Notes: generated by a model not told the origin, from the sequence alone. DNA of 64,000 nt from Halomonas sp. Bachu 37 (GCF_039691755.1 NZ_CP137552.1:1488001-1552000); one strand, 5' to 3'; counted from the stretch's first letter, positions 28,535 through 42,477 are shown. Translations and numbers: made by a program.

Positions 28535-31500
28535 TCGGCACCTTCCAGGGTGATTTGCGGGTCGGCCCAGGGGCCGCGTACGCGATAGTGAATTCGTGTC
28601 GCCCGCTCGATGGCGTCACCAAACAGGGTATGAGCGATAAACAGGGCACCGCCCACCACGGGCGCTCCCGCCGCAAGAGCGGCCAGAGGTAAACTTTGGC
28701 TGACCGGTAGTATGACGCCCAAACGCAGAGCCAGTTCCCGGCGAATCAGGTTCGCGCTGCCGTCGAGAGTGAAAGTCGTTACCGGCGCTTCGATCTCGAC
28801 CGGGCCTCGTGTGGTCAAGCTGCCATCACGAATATCGGCAGCACCGCGCACATGATTGAACGCCATGCCTTCGCCGGTGAGATCGGAAAAACCCAGCCGC
28901 AAACGGCGTAAAAGATATTCGAAATTGAGCAGGCCGATCAGCCGAGCGGGAGTGGACTCGAAGGCCAGGAAGCGGCCGTCTTGAAGATCCATCTCCAACG
29001 CCCCATCGGCGCGGCGAAGATCGAACTGCCAGGGCGCACCGGGCCACTCCAGGCGCGACGCGATGGAAGCACTGCCGCTGCGCAACGCTACAGGCTGGCC
29101 CAGCCGCTCCAGGGTGGTACCGATGTCGCGGCCTTGCAAGGTCAGATCGGCAAAGGTACGACTGCTCGCCCCCTGGCGCACCCACTGCAATTCGCCGCGA
29201 GCCGATGTCTGACCTAGGGTCAAGCCGACCGGGGCGAGAGAGAAGCGATCATCGCGTGTCTCCCAGAAGGCTGTCATCGGCCCAAATTGCTGGTCGTTGA
29301 CGATCACATCAGCCAGCCTGAAGCGACCATCCGGTACTGCGCCCAACCAGTCGGGCATGGGCCTCGGCTCTTCCAGACGGGTTTCGATCTCTTCAGTCCA
29401 GGAGAGTGTCGGGTGCCGAGAGGGCTGCGGGGTGGTGTCCCTTGCATCGCTCTTTTCGCGGAAAGCCAGCAGCAGATCCAGATTCATATGGCTCAAGGCG
29501 ATATCCAGCGGATGCTCCGCCTGGGGATCGTAGTTCACCAGTCCCCTGACCAGCGTGCCACCCACGTTGAAGTCGATGCTGGACGACTCCACACGCCCTT
29601 CGGCGCTGAGCTCCCCTAGGCATTTTCCCTGGAAGGAGACGCAGTGGGTCTGCAAGTTCACTTGCCAGGGATTGCTGACTCCCTCCCATCCCCCTTGCTC
29701 CGCTCCCGGATCGGTGCCGCCCTGGAAGCGCTGGGCAACGTCATACCAGGCGACCGGGTCCACGCTGGGAACATCAGCGTCGATTTCCCAGCCCGGTTGC
29801 TGAGGCCAGCCCGTGGCGGGCAGCGCTTCCCCCAGCCAGACGCGGCCGGCCAAGGCATTGTCTATCGTTAGGCTGCGAACATGCGCCACGTTGGCCAGTT
29901 GGCTCTCCCATCGTCCCTGCTCCAACTGAGCATCCATTCGCCATGGCCAGGCAATATTCCGGGGCTTTGTTAACGGAGCGGGCATTGCCAATTCCAGGCC
30001 GACGAGTGAGCTCTGAAGCTGCAAGCGCGGGCGGGGCGTCAGCGCCAGCCGCCCCTGCCAGTCGAATGCCCCCGTCGCCACTTCCTGCGATTGATTGCCC
30101 GTCAGGCCCGCCCAGGTCAATAGCGGGCCGGCATGAGCCCTCCCCGTAAAATCAATGCCATGGTTCAATGTATCGATATCCGCCGCGACCTTGCCGCCCA
30201 ACAGGCGACCCTCGGCGTAACCGCTGAGCCCTCCCTTCTCACCTCGCTGACGCCAGGCAAGATCGCTTTTCACCTCGCTGATGGCAAGCCCCAGAGGGCG
30301 ATAGGCGAGTTCGGAAAATCGCCCTGTCGTATCAATTTCCAGCAGTAGAGACTCCGGCGCATCGAGCCGCGTCTCCAGGGCTAGTTGCCCCTCCACCCGG
30401 CCTTTGCCCTGCCAATCCTGCAGCATCTCGATGCCATCCAGGGGAGCGGCCTGCAAGAAAGACTTGAGTGCCGTCGTCTCAGCCTCGAGCTCTCCCGCAA
30501 CCGCCAGCAAGCCATCTTCGAGTAACACCTCGGCATTCTGGGCCAGGACTCCATGGCTGTGGGCTTTTTCGACCACAGCTTCGAGGCGCTGGTTGACCAG
30601 TTTCATTCGACCGCTCACCCCATCAAGCAGGGGCCAGTCTTCGGCAATGGGCAGATGCCCGTCGACGATGCTCAACATCAGCTCCAGGTCGGTATCCTCC
30701 GCCTCGGCTCCTTCGAACAGCGGCCGGCTCAGCTTCAAGGAACCCTCTTCCACATAGCCGCCGACGTCATTCAGCAGCCAGTCGCGCAATCCTTCGTCAA
30801 ACAACACCAGGGGCAACCACTGCTCCAGCGGCCGCTCCAGCGCATCTACGTCGGTAAAGGCGATGTCGAGACCGAAATGGCCCCGCTCCTTTCCCGTGAC
30901 CAGGCCGAAGCCGCCCTGCAATTGCGCGCCATCCCACGCGATGCGCAGATCCTTGCCACTGACCAGGCTGGCGGGGCCATCATAGACCCACTGCACTTCG
31001 CCCCGTGCCTGTTCCAATACCATGGGATTGATGAAAACTTTGGGAAAAGAAAGCGTGGTGATACCGCTACTATTGAAAAGCACTCGTCCTCGCTCATCAC
31101 GTGCTTCCACCCAAGCATCCAGCGGCCCACCGCCTGGCGCCTGCTCCCAGGGCGATACTTCGAGTCGTTTCACCGCTGCCTGGGCGGTCCATTCGTCGTC
31201 ATGGCGCCCCAGACTCAACCCCGTTACCTGGCCACGCGGCGCCAAACTCGACAATACCCGGGACAACGATTCAGGCAAGGGAACATAGTCACGCCAGGCA
31301 GCGAGTGAAGCCAGCTCGAATTCGCTTGTGCGAATCTGCCACCCTTGGGCGCCATGGGACAGATACCATTGCTTGGGCAAGGCCGGGCCCTCTTTCTCTC
31401 CAACGCCAACCGGCCGGGCCCAGCTGGCGCTATCGGCATCCGCTTGTAGCCACGCCTCTCCTCCCACCTCGGTACGCAGCCACTGCGCCTGTGCGTGAAT

Positions 31501-32421
31501 ATCCTGCAAAACTGCACGATGCGTCTGGTGGCGTATCGCCAGTATGGGCACGTCCATATCGACACGGGAATCCGCCAAGGCTCCATCCTCCCACCGCCCC
31601 CATAGGCGCAAGTCACCCTCTACGTGCTCCAGTTGCGGCACTTGCTCCGGACGCAGCATTTCCATCAGGACTAGAAAATTGTCCAATTGCAGGTCCGCCT
31701 GCAAGGCGGCGGAGAAGTCACTGAAGCCGCGTCGCCCCGGCTGAACATCCACGGACATATGCATCAATGGCTGCGACTTTGTTTCTTGTGCAGGGGAGCC
31801 TCGATGGGTGATTTCCAGCTGACCTTCAAGACGGGTATGGCGCTCGTCCCCGGTCATCAGCAAGTCGGGAGCAGTCAGAGTGACTTGCTGCTCGAGGCCA
31901 TGCAGCATCAAGCGGCTGTTTTCTACCCACAGCCGCTGACGCAAGATCAGGCCCGCCCAACGATCCAGGCGCGCCATGTCCACTTCGGTATCGGTATTGA
32001 AGTCGACAGGGAGCCCGGCGGCTCCCGGCCAGTGCCAGCGGGATGCGTCATCCTGATACAGGTGAAGCGACAGTCCATCCAGCCGGGCATCATTGAATAC
32101 CGGCGACCAGGCGGCAATCGAATCCCAGGTGTCCAGCCGTAGACGGAGCTTGTCCAGGGCCAGCAGAGCCTCGCCCTCTCGCGTCTGCACCTTGAAGTCG
32201 ACGATTTCCAGCAGCGGATCATTGCGTGCGAAGGAGAGGGAGAGCGAGCCAATTTCCACGGGCGCCCCGATACGCGCCTCTAGCATCGCTTCGATTCGCG
32301 GGGTCAATGCCTCCGCCTGGCTCATCACCAAGCGCAACAACAGAAGCACAGCCGCCAGGCTGCCGAGCAGTACTGCCAGGAAGGTCAAGACCCAACGAAG
32401 CCCCAGGCGCATCCTGCTCAT
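28531..32421 (-). CDS. yhdP: AsmA-like intermembrane phospholipid transport protein YhdP
   Basis: The protein has 1296 residues, close to E. coli YhdP (1266). One N-terminal membrane helix (about 9-31, [21 protein letters not shown] in part) is followed by a long beta-rich chain, the RBG/AsmA-like groove (DUF3971 region), and a C-terminal AsmA-type segment ([17 protein letters not shown]). In E. coli YhdP, TamB and YdbH bridge the two membranes and carry phospholipid outward. The mla genes in the same window run a retrograde or balancing path. It starts four bases after rng. Confidence 0.95.
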   Translation of the reverse strand: MSRMRLGLRWVLTFLAVLLGSLAAVLLLLRLVMSQAEALTPRIEAMLEARIGAPVEIGSLSLSFARNDPLLEIVDFKVQTREGEALLALDKLRLRLDTWDSIAAWSPVFNDARLDGLSLHLYQDDASRWHWPGAAGLPVDFNTDTEVDMARLDRWAGLILRQRLWVENSRLMLHGLEQQVTLTAPDLLMTGDERHTRLEGQLEITHRGSPAQETKSQPLMHMSVDVQPGRRGFSDFSAALQADLQLDNFLVLMEMLRPEQVPQLEHVEGDLRLWGRWEDGALADSRVDMDVPILAIRHQTHRAVLQDIHAQAQWLRTEVGGEAWLQADADSASWARPVGVGEKEGPALPKQWYLSHGAQGWQIRTSEFELASLAAWRDYVPLPESLSRVLSSLAPRGQVTGLSLGRHDDEWTAQAAVKRLEVSPWEQAPGGGPLDAWVEARDERGRVLFNSSGITTLSFPKVFINPMVLEQARGEVQWVYDGPASLVSGKDLRIAWDGAQLQGGFGLVTGKERGHFGLDIAFTDVDALERPLEQWLPLVLFDEGLRDWLLNDVGGYVEEGSLKLSRPLFEGAEAEDTDLELMLSIVDGHLPIAEDWPLLDGVSGRMKLVNQRLEAVVEKAHSHGVLAQNAEVLLEDGLLAVAGELEAETTALKSFLQAAPLDGIEMLQDWQGKGRVEGQLALETRLDAPESLLLEIDTTGRFSELAYRPLGLAISEVKSDLAWRQRGEKGGLSGYAEGRLLGGKVAADIDTLNHGIDFTGRAHAGPLLTWAGLTGNQSQEVATGAFDWQGRLALTPRPRLQLQSSLVGLELAMPAPLTKPRNIAWPWRMDAQLEQGRWESQLANVAHVRSLTIDNALAGRVWLGEALPATGWPQQPGWEIDADVPSVDPVAWYDVAQRFQGGTDPGAEQGGWEGVSNPWQVNLQTHCVSFQGKCLGELSAEGRVESSSIDFNVGGTLVRGLVNYDPQAEHPLDIALSHMNLDLLLAFREKSDARDTTPQPSRHPTLSWTEEIETRLEEPRPMPDWLGAVPDGRFRLADVIVNDQQFGPMTAFWETRDDRFSLAPVGLTLGQTSARGELQWVRQGASSRTFADLTLQGRDIGTTLERLGQPVALRSGSASIASRLEWPGAPWQFDLRRADGALEMDLQDGRFLAFESTPARLIGLLNFEYLLRRLRLGFSDLTGEGMAFNHVRGAADIRDGSLTTRGPVEIEAPVTTFTLDGSANLIRRELALRLGVILPVSQSLPLAALAAGAPVVGGALFIAHTLFGDAIERATRIHYRVRGPWADPQITLEGAE

Positions 32422-32425
32422 GGCG

Positions 32426-33889
32426 TTACATCAGCACGATATCGTAAAGCTCTTGCGAATAGTGCTGCTCCACCTGGAAACGAATGGTCTTGCCGATGAA
32501 CATCTCGAGATCGGCAACCGCCGCCGACTCTTCGTCGAGCAGGCGGTCCACGACGGGCTGCGAGGCCAGCACCATGTAGGTCTCGGCGCTGTAGGCGCGC
32601 TCTTCGCGCAATATCTCCCGAAAGATCTCGTAACATATCGTTTCCGGTGTCTTCAGCGTGCCGCGCCCCGCGCAGGTCGGGCAGGCTTCGCACAGCGTCT
32701 GCTCGAGACTTTCCCGAGTTCGCTTACGCGTCAGTTGTACCAAACCCAACTCGGTGACCCCGGTACACTTGGTCTTGGCATGATCGCGTTCGAGTGCTTT
32801 TTCCAGCACCCTCAGTACCTGCCGCTGATGTTCGGTATCTTCCATATCGATGAAATCGATAATGATGATGCCGCCCAAGTTACGCAGGCGCAGCTGCCGC
32901 GCAATCGCGGTGGCGGCTTCCAGGTTGGTCTTGAAGATGGTCTCTTCGAGATTGCGATGACCGACATAGCCACCGGTATTGACATCGATCGTCGTCATCG
33001 CCTCGGTCGGATCGATCACAAGGTAGCCGCCCGACTTGAGCTGCACCTTGCGTCCCAGAGCCTTTTGGATCTCGTCCTCGACACTGTATAGATCAAAGAT
33101 GGGACGTTCACCGGGATAGTATTCGATACGGTCCACCGCCGCGGGCATGAACTCCTCGGCGAATTCCACCAGCTTGAGAAAGTTCTCCCGGGAATCGATG
33201 CGGACTTTCTCGATCTCGTCACGCATGAAATCGCGCAAGGTACGCATGAACAACGGCAGGTCGTCGTAGATGACGGAGGGAGAACTCGCTGTGATCTTGC
33301 GTTCGCTGACCTTGCGCCACAGACGCAGCAGGAAATGCATGTCGCCACTAAGCTCTTCCTTACCCACCCCTTCGGCCGCGGTTCGAACGATAAACCCGCC
33401 GTGAATCTCCAGGGTCTGCTCGGCGGCGCTCGTTTCCAGCAACTCGCGCAGGCGTTCACGCTCCTGCTCGTCCTCGATGCGCTGGGAGACGCCGTGATGT
33501 GGCGAGTCAGGCATGTACACCAGATAACGCGAGGGTATCGAGAGATGAGTCGTGAGTCGGGCGCCCTTGGAAGCGATGGGGTCCTTGGTCACTTGCACGA
33601 CCAACGCCTGGCCTTCATGCAATAGCTGGCCGATGGTGAGCTGCTCCTCCGCGGGGGTACCGGATGGCATGACTTCATGGGCATGAATGAAAGCCGCCCG
33701 CTCCAGGCCGATATCGACAAATGCCGCCTGCATGCCGGGAAGAACCCGTACCACCTTGCCCTTGTAGATATTGCCCACGATGCCGCGACGGCGAGAACGC
33801 TCAATCAGCGCTTCCTGCAGGACACCGTTTTCAACGACCGCCACGCGGGTCTCCATCGGTGTCAGATTGATGAGTACTTCGCCGCTCAT
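32426..33889 (-). CDS. rng: Ribonuclease G
   Basis: The protein has 487 residues, the length of RNase G rather than the longer RNase E. An S1 domain (about 38-125) precedes the DNase I-like catalytic region, with metal-binding Asp in TTIDVNTGGYVG and IIIIDFIDMED. The Zn-link CPTC lies near CEACPTCAGRG. It matures the 5' end of 16S rRNA and trims mRNAs. It lies between maf and yhdP as in E. coli. Confidence 0.98.
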   Translation of the reverse strand: MSGEVLINLTPMETRVAVVENGVLQEALIERSRRRGIVGNIYKGKVVRVLPGMQAAFVDIGLERAAFIHAHEVMPSGTPAEEQLTIGQLLHEGQALVVQVTKDPIASKGARLTTHLSIPSRYLVYMPDSPHHGVSQRIEDEQERERLRELLETSAAEQTLEIHGGFIVRTAAEGVGKEELSGDMHFLLRLWRKVSERKITASSPSVIYDDLPLFMRTLRDFMRDEIEKVRIDSRENFLKLVEFAEEFMPAAVDRIEYYPGERPIFDLYSVEDEIQKALGRKVQLKSGGYLVIDPTEAMTTIDVNTGGYVGHRNLEETIFKTNLEAATAIARQLRLRNLGGIIIIDFIDMEDTEHQRQVLRVLEKALERDHAKTKCTGVTELGLVQLTRKRTRESLEQTLCEACPTCAGRGTLKTPETICYEIFREILREERAYSAETYMVLASQPVVDRLLDEESAAVADLEMFIGKTIRFQVEQHYSQELYDIVLM

Positions 33890-33927
33890 GCAGGGTTCCT
33901 TGTCATTTAGTTAGAATGGCCGACTTT

Positions 33928-33972
33928 TCAGGCAAGGCCTGATCAGGCAAAAACTATTTCAGGCAGAAACTA
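33928..33972. repeat. Repeated TCAGGCA elements between rng and maf
   Basis: TCAGGCAAAAACTA (33943-33956) and TCAGGCAGAAACTA (33959-33972) differ at one base; a third TCAGGCA lies near 33928. The 16-base-period copies run into the maf stop codon. A GCCTGATCAGGC palindrome overlaps the first two. They may be slippage products or an RNA-processing signal. Confidence 0.55.
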
Positions 33973-34593
33973 AGTGTCATCCAGAAGATCAGGGGTCCAG
34001 ATACCGCTCCACAGCGGCACGTCGTGCTGGCGCAGCAATTCGGCGGTTTCGTATAACGGCAAGCCCACCACGGCGGAGTAACTTCCAACGATTCGCTTGA
34101 TGAAAACGGCTGCCAGCCCCTGAATAGCATATCCTCCGGCCTTGCCCTCGGGTTCACCGGTGCCCCAGTATGCCGCAATTTCCCTGTCGCTCAGATCACG
34201 CATTTCCACCTGGGTGGTGACGCAGGCATAGAAATCTCCCCGTGAGCCGTGAACCGCCACGCCGGTCAGCACTTCATGGGTGCGCCCGGAAAGCGCCCTC
34301 AGCATCACGGCGGCGTGAGCCGCATCGCGGGGCTTTCCCAGTATCTCACCGTCGAGCACGATGGCCGTGTCCGAGCCGAGTGTGGGCAAGTCGACATGTC
34401 TGGCCGCGTCAGCCTTGGCTCTGGCCAGCCGCGTCACATATCCGGTGGGTAGCTCGCCGGACGCGGGGGTTTCGTCTATATCGCAAGATTGCACCACCAC
34501 TTTCACCCCGATCGACTCCAGCAGCATGCGCCGTCGAGGCGATGCCGAGGCCAGACATAACGTCGGGGAGGAAACAGTTGGGAAAGATAACAT
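33970..34593 (-). CDS. maf: Maf-family nucleotide pyrophosphatase (YhdE-type)
   Basis: The protein has 207 residues from the ATG at 34593, matching LCLASASPRRRMLLESIG at the N-terminus. LGSDTAIVLDGEILGKPRD and GKAGGYAIQGLAAVFI are the conserved substrate and metal segments. Family members hydrolyse dTTP, UTP and modified pyrimidine nucleotides and may limit misincorporation; some affect division. It lies between mreD and rng, the conserved place. Confidence 0.95.
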   Translation of the reverse strand: MLSFPTVSSPTLCLASASPRRRMLLESIGVKVVVQSCDIDETPASGELPTGYVTRLARAKADAARHVDLPTLGSDTAIVLDGEILGKPRDAAHAAVMLRALSGRTHEVLTGVAVHGSRGDFYACVTTQVEMRDLSDREIAAYWGTGEPEGKAGGYAIQGLAAVFIKRIVGSYSAVVGLPLYETAELLRQHDVPLWSGIWTPDLLDDT

Positions 34594-34604
34594 ACCGTGT
34601 ATCC

Positions 34605-35093
34605 TCAAGGCCGTGCCAGACGTTGCTCCAGCGCCTTGAACATCGTCGCCAGCCACGGCCACAGAGCGGCACTGATCAGCGACGGGATAAGAAAGGCCAG
34701 ATGAATGGAAAAATCGCCGATCATCGTCCTCAACCATTGCTCGACCAATTGCACGATACCCAGCAACACCCATACTAGTGCCGCTTGCTGGAGCAGGGAG
34801 TAGGCGCGAAACCGCGGATACACCAGGGCGCAAAGGAACGCCAGAAGCGACAACGTCAAGGCATTCTGACCCAGAGCCGTTCCATTGATCAGGTCCAGCA
34901 GAATCCCCAGCACGAACCCGTGGAAGACGCCGACCTGTTCCGGGGTACGCATGCACCAGTAGATCAACATGAGTCCCAGCCAGTCAGGACGCCATACCTG
35001 CCAGCCATCCGCCAGCGGCATCACCTGCAGGCACAAGGCCAGCAACAAGCTGAACCAGATCGCCAGCAACGGTATCAAGGGGGTACGGGCCAT
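34605..35093 (-). CDS. mreD: Rod-shape determining protein MreD
   Basis: The protein has 162 residues with about five membrane helices. The ATG at 35093 overlaps the mreC stop as TGATG. The segment GFVLGILLDLINGTALGQNAL is the family signature. It belongs to the elongasome with MreC, RodA and PBP2. Confidence 0.96.
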   Translation of the reverse strand: MARTPLIPLLAIWFSLLLALCLQVMPLADGWQVWRPDWLGLMLIYWCMRTPEQVGVFHGFVLGILLDLINGTALGQNALTLSLLAFLCALVYPRFRAYSLLQQAALVWVLLGIVQLVEQWLRTMIGDFSIHLAFLIPSLISAALWPWLATMFKALEQRLARP

Positions 35094-36049
35094 CAGCGTG
35101 CCTCCGAGCCGGTCGATTCTGCGTCCACGGGTGGTGGCGCCAGCCGCTCCGCCGCCTCGATCGCTTCCGATGAAAGAACGTGGGGCAACGCCTCGTCCCA
35201 TACGGGATTTCGCAACCCCTCACGCCGTGGCGGAAACAGCAGCAGGAAATGTCGTGACCGTTGCAGCTTGGCCATGGGAGCCGCCGTCACCTGGGCAAAC
35301 GGCCGGCCGGGATCGTGATACACCTCGGTCACCCGAGCGACCGGATAGCCCGTCGGGAAGCGTCCCGCCATTCCCGATGTGGTGAGCAGATCGCCTTCGC
35401 GAATATCCGCTGTATCGGGAACGTGAAGTACGTTCAAGGCGCCGTAACGCCCGCTACCCTGAACGATAAAGCGCAAGCCGTTGCGGTTGATCTGGACCGG
35501 CAAGGCATGGCTGGCATCGGTCAACAACAATACGCGACTGGAGTAGGCGGAAATTGCCGTGACCTGGCCCACCAGGCCCGAGGCATCCAGGACCGGCTGG
35601 CCGACGTAGGCGCCATTGCGGCGTCCGCGGTCGATCACCATTTGATGGCTAAAGGGATCATTGTCCAGCGACAGGAGTTCGGCGGTCATGTAAGGCAGGT
35701 CATCGCGTTGCGCCGCGCCCAGCAGCTCCCTCAGGCGGACATTTTCCGCCGTCAGGTTGGCCATGCGCTGGGCACGGTGGGAAAGCGTGAGGATCTGTTC
35801 ACGCAGGCGCTGGTTCTCCTCGGCAAGCGTGCGTTGGTCCGACAAGGCCAGTGTGCCCCAGTTGAGAATATCGCTAGGGACACTCACCACCCACTGAATG
35901 GGGGCCACCACCATGGTCAACTGGGCGCGCACACTTTCCATGCGGGTAAAACGCTGGTCGACAAACATCAGCGCGCTCGCCGCCAAGACACAGAAAAACA
36001 ACCGGTAGCCAGGCAAGGGTCCGTGCGAGAACAGCGGTTTGATAGGCAA
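35093..36049 (-). CDS. mreC: Rod-shape determining protein MreC
   Basis: The protein has 318 residues. The best start is a TTG at 36049: the encoded PIKPLFSHGP matches the conserved IKPLF start of MreC proteins, and a GGGGGA stretch lies just upstream. The next ATG would remove part of the membrane helix (about 15-31). A coiled coil (about 75-112) precedes the two beta-barrel domains (SLDNDPFSHQMVIDRG; ADIREGDLLTTSG). A disordered Glu- and Pro-rich tail ends the protein. It organises PBP2-RodA in the periplasm. Confidence 0.95.
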   Translation of the reverse strand: MPIKPLFSHGPLPGYRLFFCVLAASALMFVDQRFTRMESVRAQLTMVVAPIQWVVSVPSDILNWGTLALSDQRTLAEENQRLREQILTLSHRAQRMANLTAENVRLRELLGAAQRDDLPYMTAELLSLDNDPFSHQMVIDRGRRNGAYVGQPVLDASGLVGQVTAISAYSSRVLLLTDASHALPVQINRNGLRFIVQGSGRYGALNVLHVPDTADIREGDLLTTSGMAGRFPTGYPVARVTEVYHDPGRPFAQVTAAPMAKLQRSRHFLLLFPPRREGLRNPVWDEALPHVLSSEAIEAAERLAPPPVDAESTGSEAR

Positions 36050-36071
36050 ATCCCCCGCAGTCAGCCGCCGC

Positions 36072-37435
<1,364 letters not shown>

Positions 37436-37723
37436 ATGGCGCTTGAAGAGTCTCATGTGCGCCGGGCCGCGCACCTGGCCCGCATCGCGGTAAGTGATGC
37501 CCAAGCCACCGGGTTCGTCGACGACCTGAACCACATTCTCAATATGGTCGACCAGCTGCAGGGGCTGGATACCGATGGCGTGACGCCCTTGTCCCATCCG
37601 CTGGACGCCACCCAGCGGCTACGTGTCGATGAAGTGACCGAGACGGATCAGCGCGAAAAGTTCCAGCGCTGCGCCCCTGCCGTGGAAAACGGCCTGTACC
37701 TCGTTCCCCGGGTAGTGGAATAA
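37436..37723 (+). CDS. gatC: Aspartyl/glutamyl-tRNA amidotransferase subunit C
   Basis: The protein has 95 residues, family length, with VRRAAHLARIAVSD and the C-terminal NGLYLVPRVVE. It wraps and stabilises GatA in the GatCAB complex, which converts Glu-tRNA(Gln) or Asp-tRNA(Asn) to the amide form. GAGGA lies ten bases before the ATG. It is followed by gatA and gatB. Confidence 0.97.
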   Translation: MALEESHVRRAAHLARIAVSDAQATGFVDDLNHILNMVDQLQGLDTDGVTPLSHPLDATQRLRVDEVTETDQREKFQRCAPAVENGLYLVPRVVE

Positions 37724-37779
37724 CGCCCGCATGGTTCAGCATTCTCACGTTACGGCAATCTTGATGGAGCCTCAGGGCC

Positions 37780-39236
<1,457 letters not shown>

Positions 39237-39240
<4 letters not shown>

Positions 39241-40694
39241 TGCAATGGGAAACCGTGATCGGACTCGAGGTTCACGTCCAGCTTGCCACCCGTTCGAAAA
39301 TCTTTTCCGGCGCCTCCACAGCGTTCGGTGCCGAGCCGAATACCCAGGCATGCGCGGTAGACCTGGGCATGCCCGGCGTGTTGCCGGTCCTCAACGAATC
39401 AGCCGTAGCCATGGCAGTGCAGTTCGGCCTGGCCGTCCACGCCGATATTCCCGAGGTGTCGGTCTTCGATCGCAAGAACTACTTCTATCCGGATCTGCCC
39501 AAGGGCTACCAGACCAGCCAGATGTATCACCCCATCGTCGGCCCCGGTGAAGTCGAGATAGGCTTCGACGACGGCACCACCAAGCGTATCCGCATTCACC
39601 ATGCCCACCTGGAGGAAGATGCCGGGAAGTCGCTGCACGAAGATTTCCATGGCATGACCGGCGTCGATCTCAACCGCGCCGGTACACCGCTGCTGGAGAT
39701 CGTCTCCGAACCCGACATGCGCAGCGCCAAGGAGGCCGCCGCTTACCTCAGGGCGATCCACTCCATCGTCACGTATCTCGGCATCTCGGATGGCAACATG
39801 GCCGAAGGCTCGATGCGCTGCGACGTCAACGTCTCGGTGCGTCCCAAGGGTCAGGAGGCGTTCGGCACCCGCGCCGAGATCAAGAACGTCAACTCGTTCC
39901 GCTTCGTCGAGCGGGCGATCGCTTTCGAGGTGGAGCGCCAGATCGAACTGATCGAGGATGGTGGCAAGGTCGTTCAGGAGACCCGTCTGTTCGACCCCGA
40001 GCGAGACGAGACTCGTAGCATGCGTACCAAGGAGGAGGCCAACGACTATCGTTACTTCCCCTGCCCCGACCTGCTGCCGGTGGTGCTGGACAATGCCTAT
40101 GTGGAGCACTTGCGCGACAGCCTGCCCGAGCTTCCTGCCGATAAGCGGGCACGCTTCGAGAATGAGCTGGGACTTTCCGCCTACGATGCGAGCGTGCTTT
40201 CCGCCAGCCGTGACGTGGCCGAGTACTTCGAAGCGGTCAAGGAGGTCTGCGGGGATGCCAAGCAGGCCGCCAACTGGGTACAGGGCGAGCTTACCGGCGC
40301 GCTCAATCGGGAAAACCTGGCGATCGCCGATAGTCCGATCTCCTCCCGTCAGCTGGGAGAACTTATCGCCCGCATCCTGGATGACACCATCAACGGCAAG
40401 GCGGCCAAGGAAGTCTTCCAGGCCCTGTGGAACGGCCAGGGAGAAAGTGCCGACGCGATCATCGAAGCCAAGGGCTTGAAACAGGTCACCGACAGCGGCG
40501 CCATCGAGGCGATGATCGATCAGGTGATCGCGGAAAGCCCCGCCCAGGTGGCTCAGTATCGCGACTCGGAGCCGGAAAAGCGCGGCAAGATGATCGGCTA
40601 TTTCGTCGGTCAGGTGATGAAGGCCTCGCGCGGTACCGCCAACCCGCAGCAGGTCAACACCTTGCTCAAGGAAAAACTCGATGCCTTGCTGTAA
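39237..40694 (+). CDS. gatB: Aspartyl/glutamyl-tRNA amidotransferase subunit B
   Basis: The protein has 485 residues from the ATG at 39237 (ATGA overlap with gatA); a second ATG three bases on is also well placed behind [18 protein letters not shown], the transamidation cradle motif [12 protein letters not shown], and the C-terminal YqeY-like tail domain (about 340-485) are present. It phosphorylates the misacylated tRNA and adds ammonia. The presence of GatCAB suggests this organism makes Gln-tRNA and/or Asn-tRNA indirectly; which synthetases are missing cannot be seen here. Confidence 0.98.
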
Positions 40695-40740
40695 CGATAC
40701 CTGGGCTAAGCGAGACCTGATCTAGAGGTGTGCCACGCCA

Positions 40741-41214
40741 CTAGAGCTGGCCGGGCTGCGTAAAGCGCTTCATGGTGGCGCAGCCCGGCGCCCAGATCGG
40801 CGCTTCCAGCTCGGCAAGCGCCGCGGTGGGAAACGCCAACCCGCGCTCTCGAGACCCCTCCACCAACATTGCCGTCAAGTCTCCCACCAACGGCATATGG
40901 CTGACCAGCAGCAAGTATGCGCCGTCATCAAACCACTCCAGCAACCAGTCGCTGACGGACTGCACAGTATCGTCGGGGGTCAGACACGTCAGAGTCTCGA
41001 CAGGGACGGCCAATATCTTGCCGATGATACCCGCCGTCTGTTGGGCACGAACGAAAGGGCTGGCGACGAGCCGGATGGCACCGATATCATCGCGCTGCGC
41101 CAACCAGCGGGCCATCTTGCGTACTTCACGCCGGCCCTGCTCGGTCAATTCGCGCCGACTGTCCGGCGCGCCCGCAGCGGCTTCGCCATGGCGCATGATT
41201 CCCATTCTTGCCAT
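40741..41214 (-). CDS. sixA: Phosphohistidine phosphatase SixA
   Basis: The protein has 157 residues. The catalytic RHG motif is at MGIMRHGEA, and the second His lies in LLLVSHMPLVGDL. In E. coli SixA removes phosphate from His of NPr in the nitrogen PTS; npr and ptsN are in this window at 24.8 and 23.1 kb. It follows gpsA by 48 bases on the minus strand and converges on gatB with no clear terminator. Confidence 0.94.
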   Translation of the reverse strand: MARMGIMRHGEAAAGAPDSRRELTEQGRREVRKMARWLAQRDDIGAIRLVASPFVRAQQTAGIIGKILAVPVETLTCLTPDDTVQSVSDWLLEWFDDGAYLLLVSHMPLVGDLTAMLVEGSRERGLAFPTAALAELEAPIWAPGCATMKRFTQPGQL

Positions 41215-41262
41215 GCATCACCTTTCTCGTCTGCTCGAACACAAGCCCGCTCGAACTTAATC

Positions 41263-42363
41263 TTATGTACGTTCGGGCCCATCGCCTCCCGACTCGTCGG
41301 ACGAAGTTCCTGTACTGTTGCGATGCGCCTGCTGTACCGCCTCACGCGGCAGCACGAATTCCACGTCGCTACTCTGTTCTCCCATCATCAACGAGAGTGC
41401 CATGTCCTTGGGCGGAACATTGTCGAACAGCACGTGATACAAGCCTTCCGCCAAGGGCATGTAAACGCCGGAATTGCGCGCCTTGTCGCAGACCAGACGC
41501 ACCGTGTTCACGCCTTCCGCGACCTGGCCCAGGGAGTCCACCGCCTGCTCGAGCGTCTGCCCCTGTCCCAAGGCGTAGCCCACACGGTAGTTGCGCGACA
41601 GGTTCGACGAGCACGTCACGATCAGATCCCCCACACCAGCGAGGCCGAGAAAGGTCATCGGATTGGCGCCTTGAGCCACCGCAAAACGGCTCATTTCGGC
41701 CAAGGCCCGGGTCATCAGCATACTGCGGGTGTTCTCACCCATGCCCAGGGCCGCCGCCATGCCCGCCGCAATGGCGTAGATATTCTTCAGCGCCCCGCCC
41801 AGTTCCACCCCGTGACGGTCGTCGCTGGCGTAGACACGAAAGTAGCGGCAGCCGAGCACCTGCTGGACGCGGGTACGTGTTAGAGGATCGTGGCTGGCGA
41901 TCACCGTAGCGGTCAGCTGCTTGTCGGCGATTTCCGAAGCCAGATTAGGGCCGGCGATGACTCCCACATGGGGAAAACCAATTTCCTGATCCAGCACCTC
42001 GCTCATCAACAGGAAGCTCTCCTGTTCGATGCCCTTGGTGGTGCTCACCAGTATCTGCTCGGGCTTTAGCCAGGGCCTGGCAGCCTGGACCACGCTGCGA
42101 AACGCCTTGGAGGGAATGGCGATCAGTACCAGCTCGGCATCTTCCAGCACGGTCGCCATGTCGGTCGAGGCGGTAACGGCGGGATTGATGGCATAGGCGG
42201 GCAGGTAGCGCCCATTGCGGTGGGTCGAGTTGATCTGGTCGACCAGTTCGCCATCGCGCATCCATTGGCGAACCCGGGCCCCGTTGTCGGCGGCGATACT
42301 GGCCAATGCCGTACCGAAACTTCCTCCTCCCAGCACGGCCACGTTGATTTGTTGCTCAGACAT
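41263..42363 (-). CDS. gpsA: Glycerol-3-phosphate dehydrogenase [NAD(P)+] GpsA
   Basis: The protein has 366 residues; E. coli GpsA has 339. The Rossmann motif [12 protein letters not shown], the catalytic Lys region ([16 protein letters not shown]) and [14 protein letters not shown] are intact. The extra length is a C-terminal tail after about residue 335, ending in a Ser/Asp/Glu/Gly-rich stretch. It makes sn-glycerol 3-phosphate for phospholipid synthesis. Confidence 0.97.
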   Translation of the reverse strand: MSEQQINVAVLGGGSFGTALASIAADNGARVRQWMRDGELVDQINSTHRNGRYLPAYAINPAVTASTDMATVLEDAELVLIAIPSKAFRSVVQAARPWLKPEQILVSTTKGIEQESFLLMSEVLDQEIGFPHVGVIAGPNLASEIADKQLTATVIASHDPLTRTRVQQVLGCRYFRVYASDDRHGVELGGALKNIYAIAAGMAAALGMGENTRSMLMTRALAEMSRFAVAQGANPMTFLGLAGVGDLIVTCSSNLSRNYRVGYALGQGQTLEQAVDSLGQVAEGVNTVRLVCDKARNSGVYMPLAEGLYHVLFDNVPPKDMALSLMMGEQSSDVEFVLPREAVQQAHRNSTGTSSDESGGDGPERT

Positions 42364-42477
42364 GGTGGATTCCTAACCGGCAGCTATGTCATGCCATCTT
42401 ACCAGACCGTTGTAATAACGGGGCCAGACCCTTTCAGCAACGGGACATCAGCTGGCCGGTTTACAGAAGGCAAAATA

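Noticed and set aside
27071..28588. 505-codon open frame on the plus strand
   Set aside because: It is antisense to tldD with its intact HExxxH site. The shadow has a His- and Gln-rich composition and no recognisable domain.
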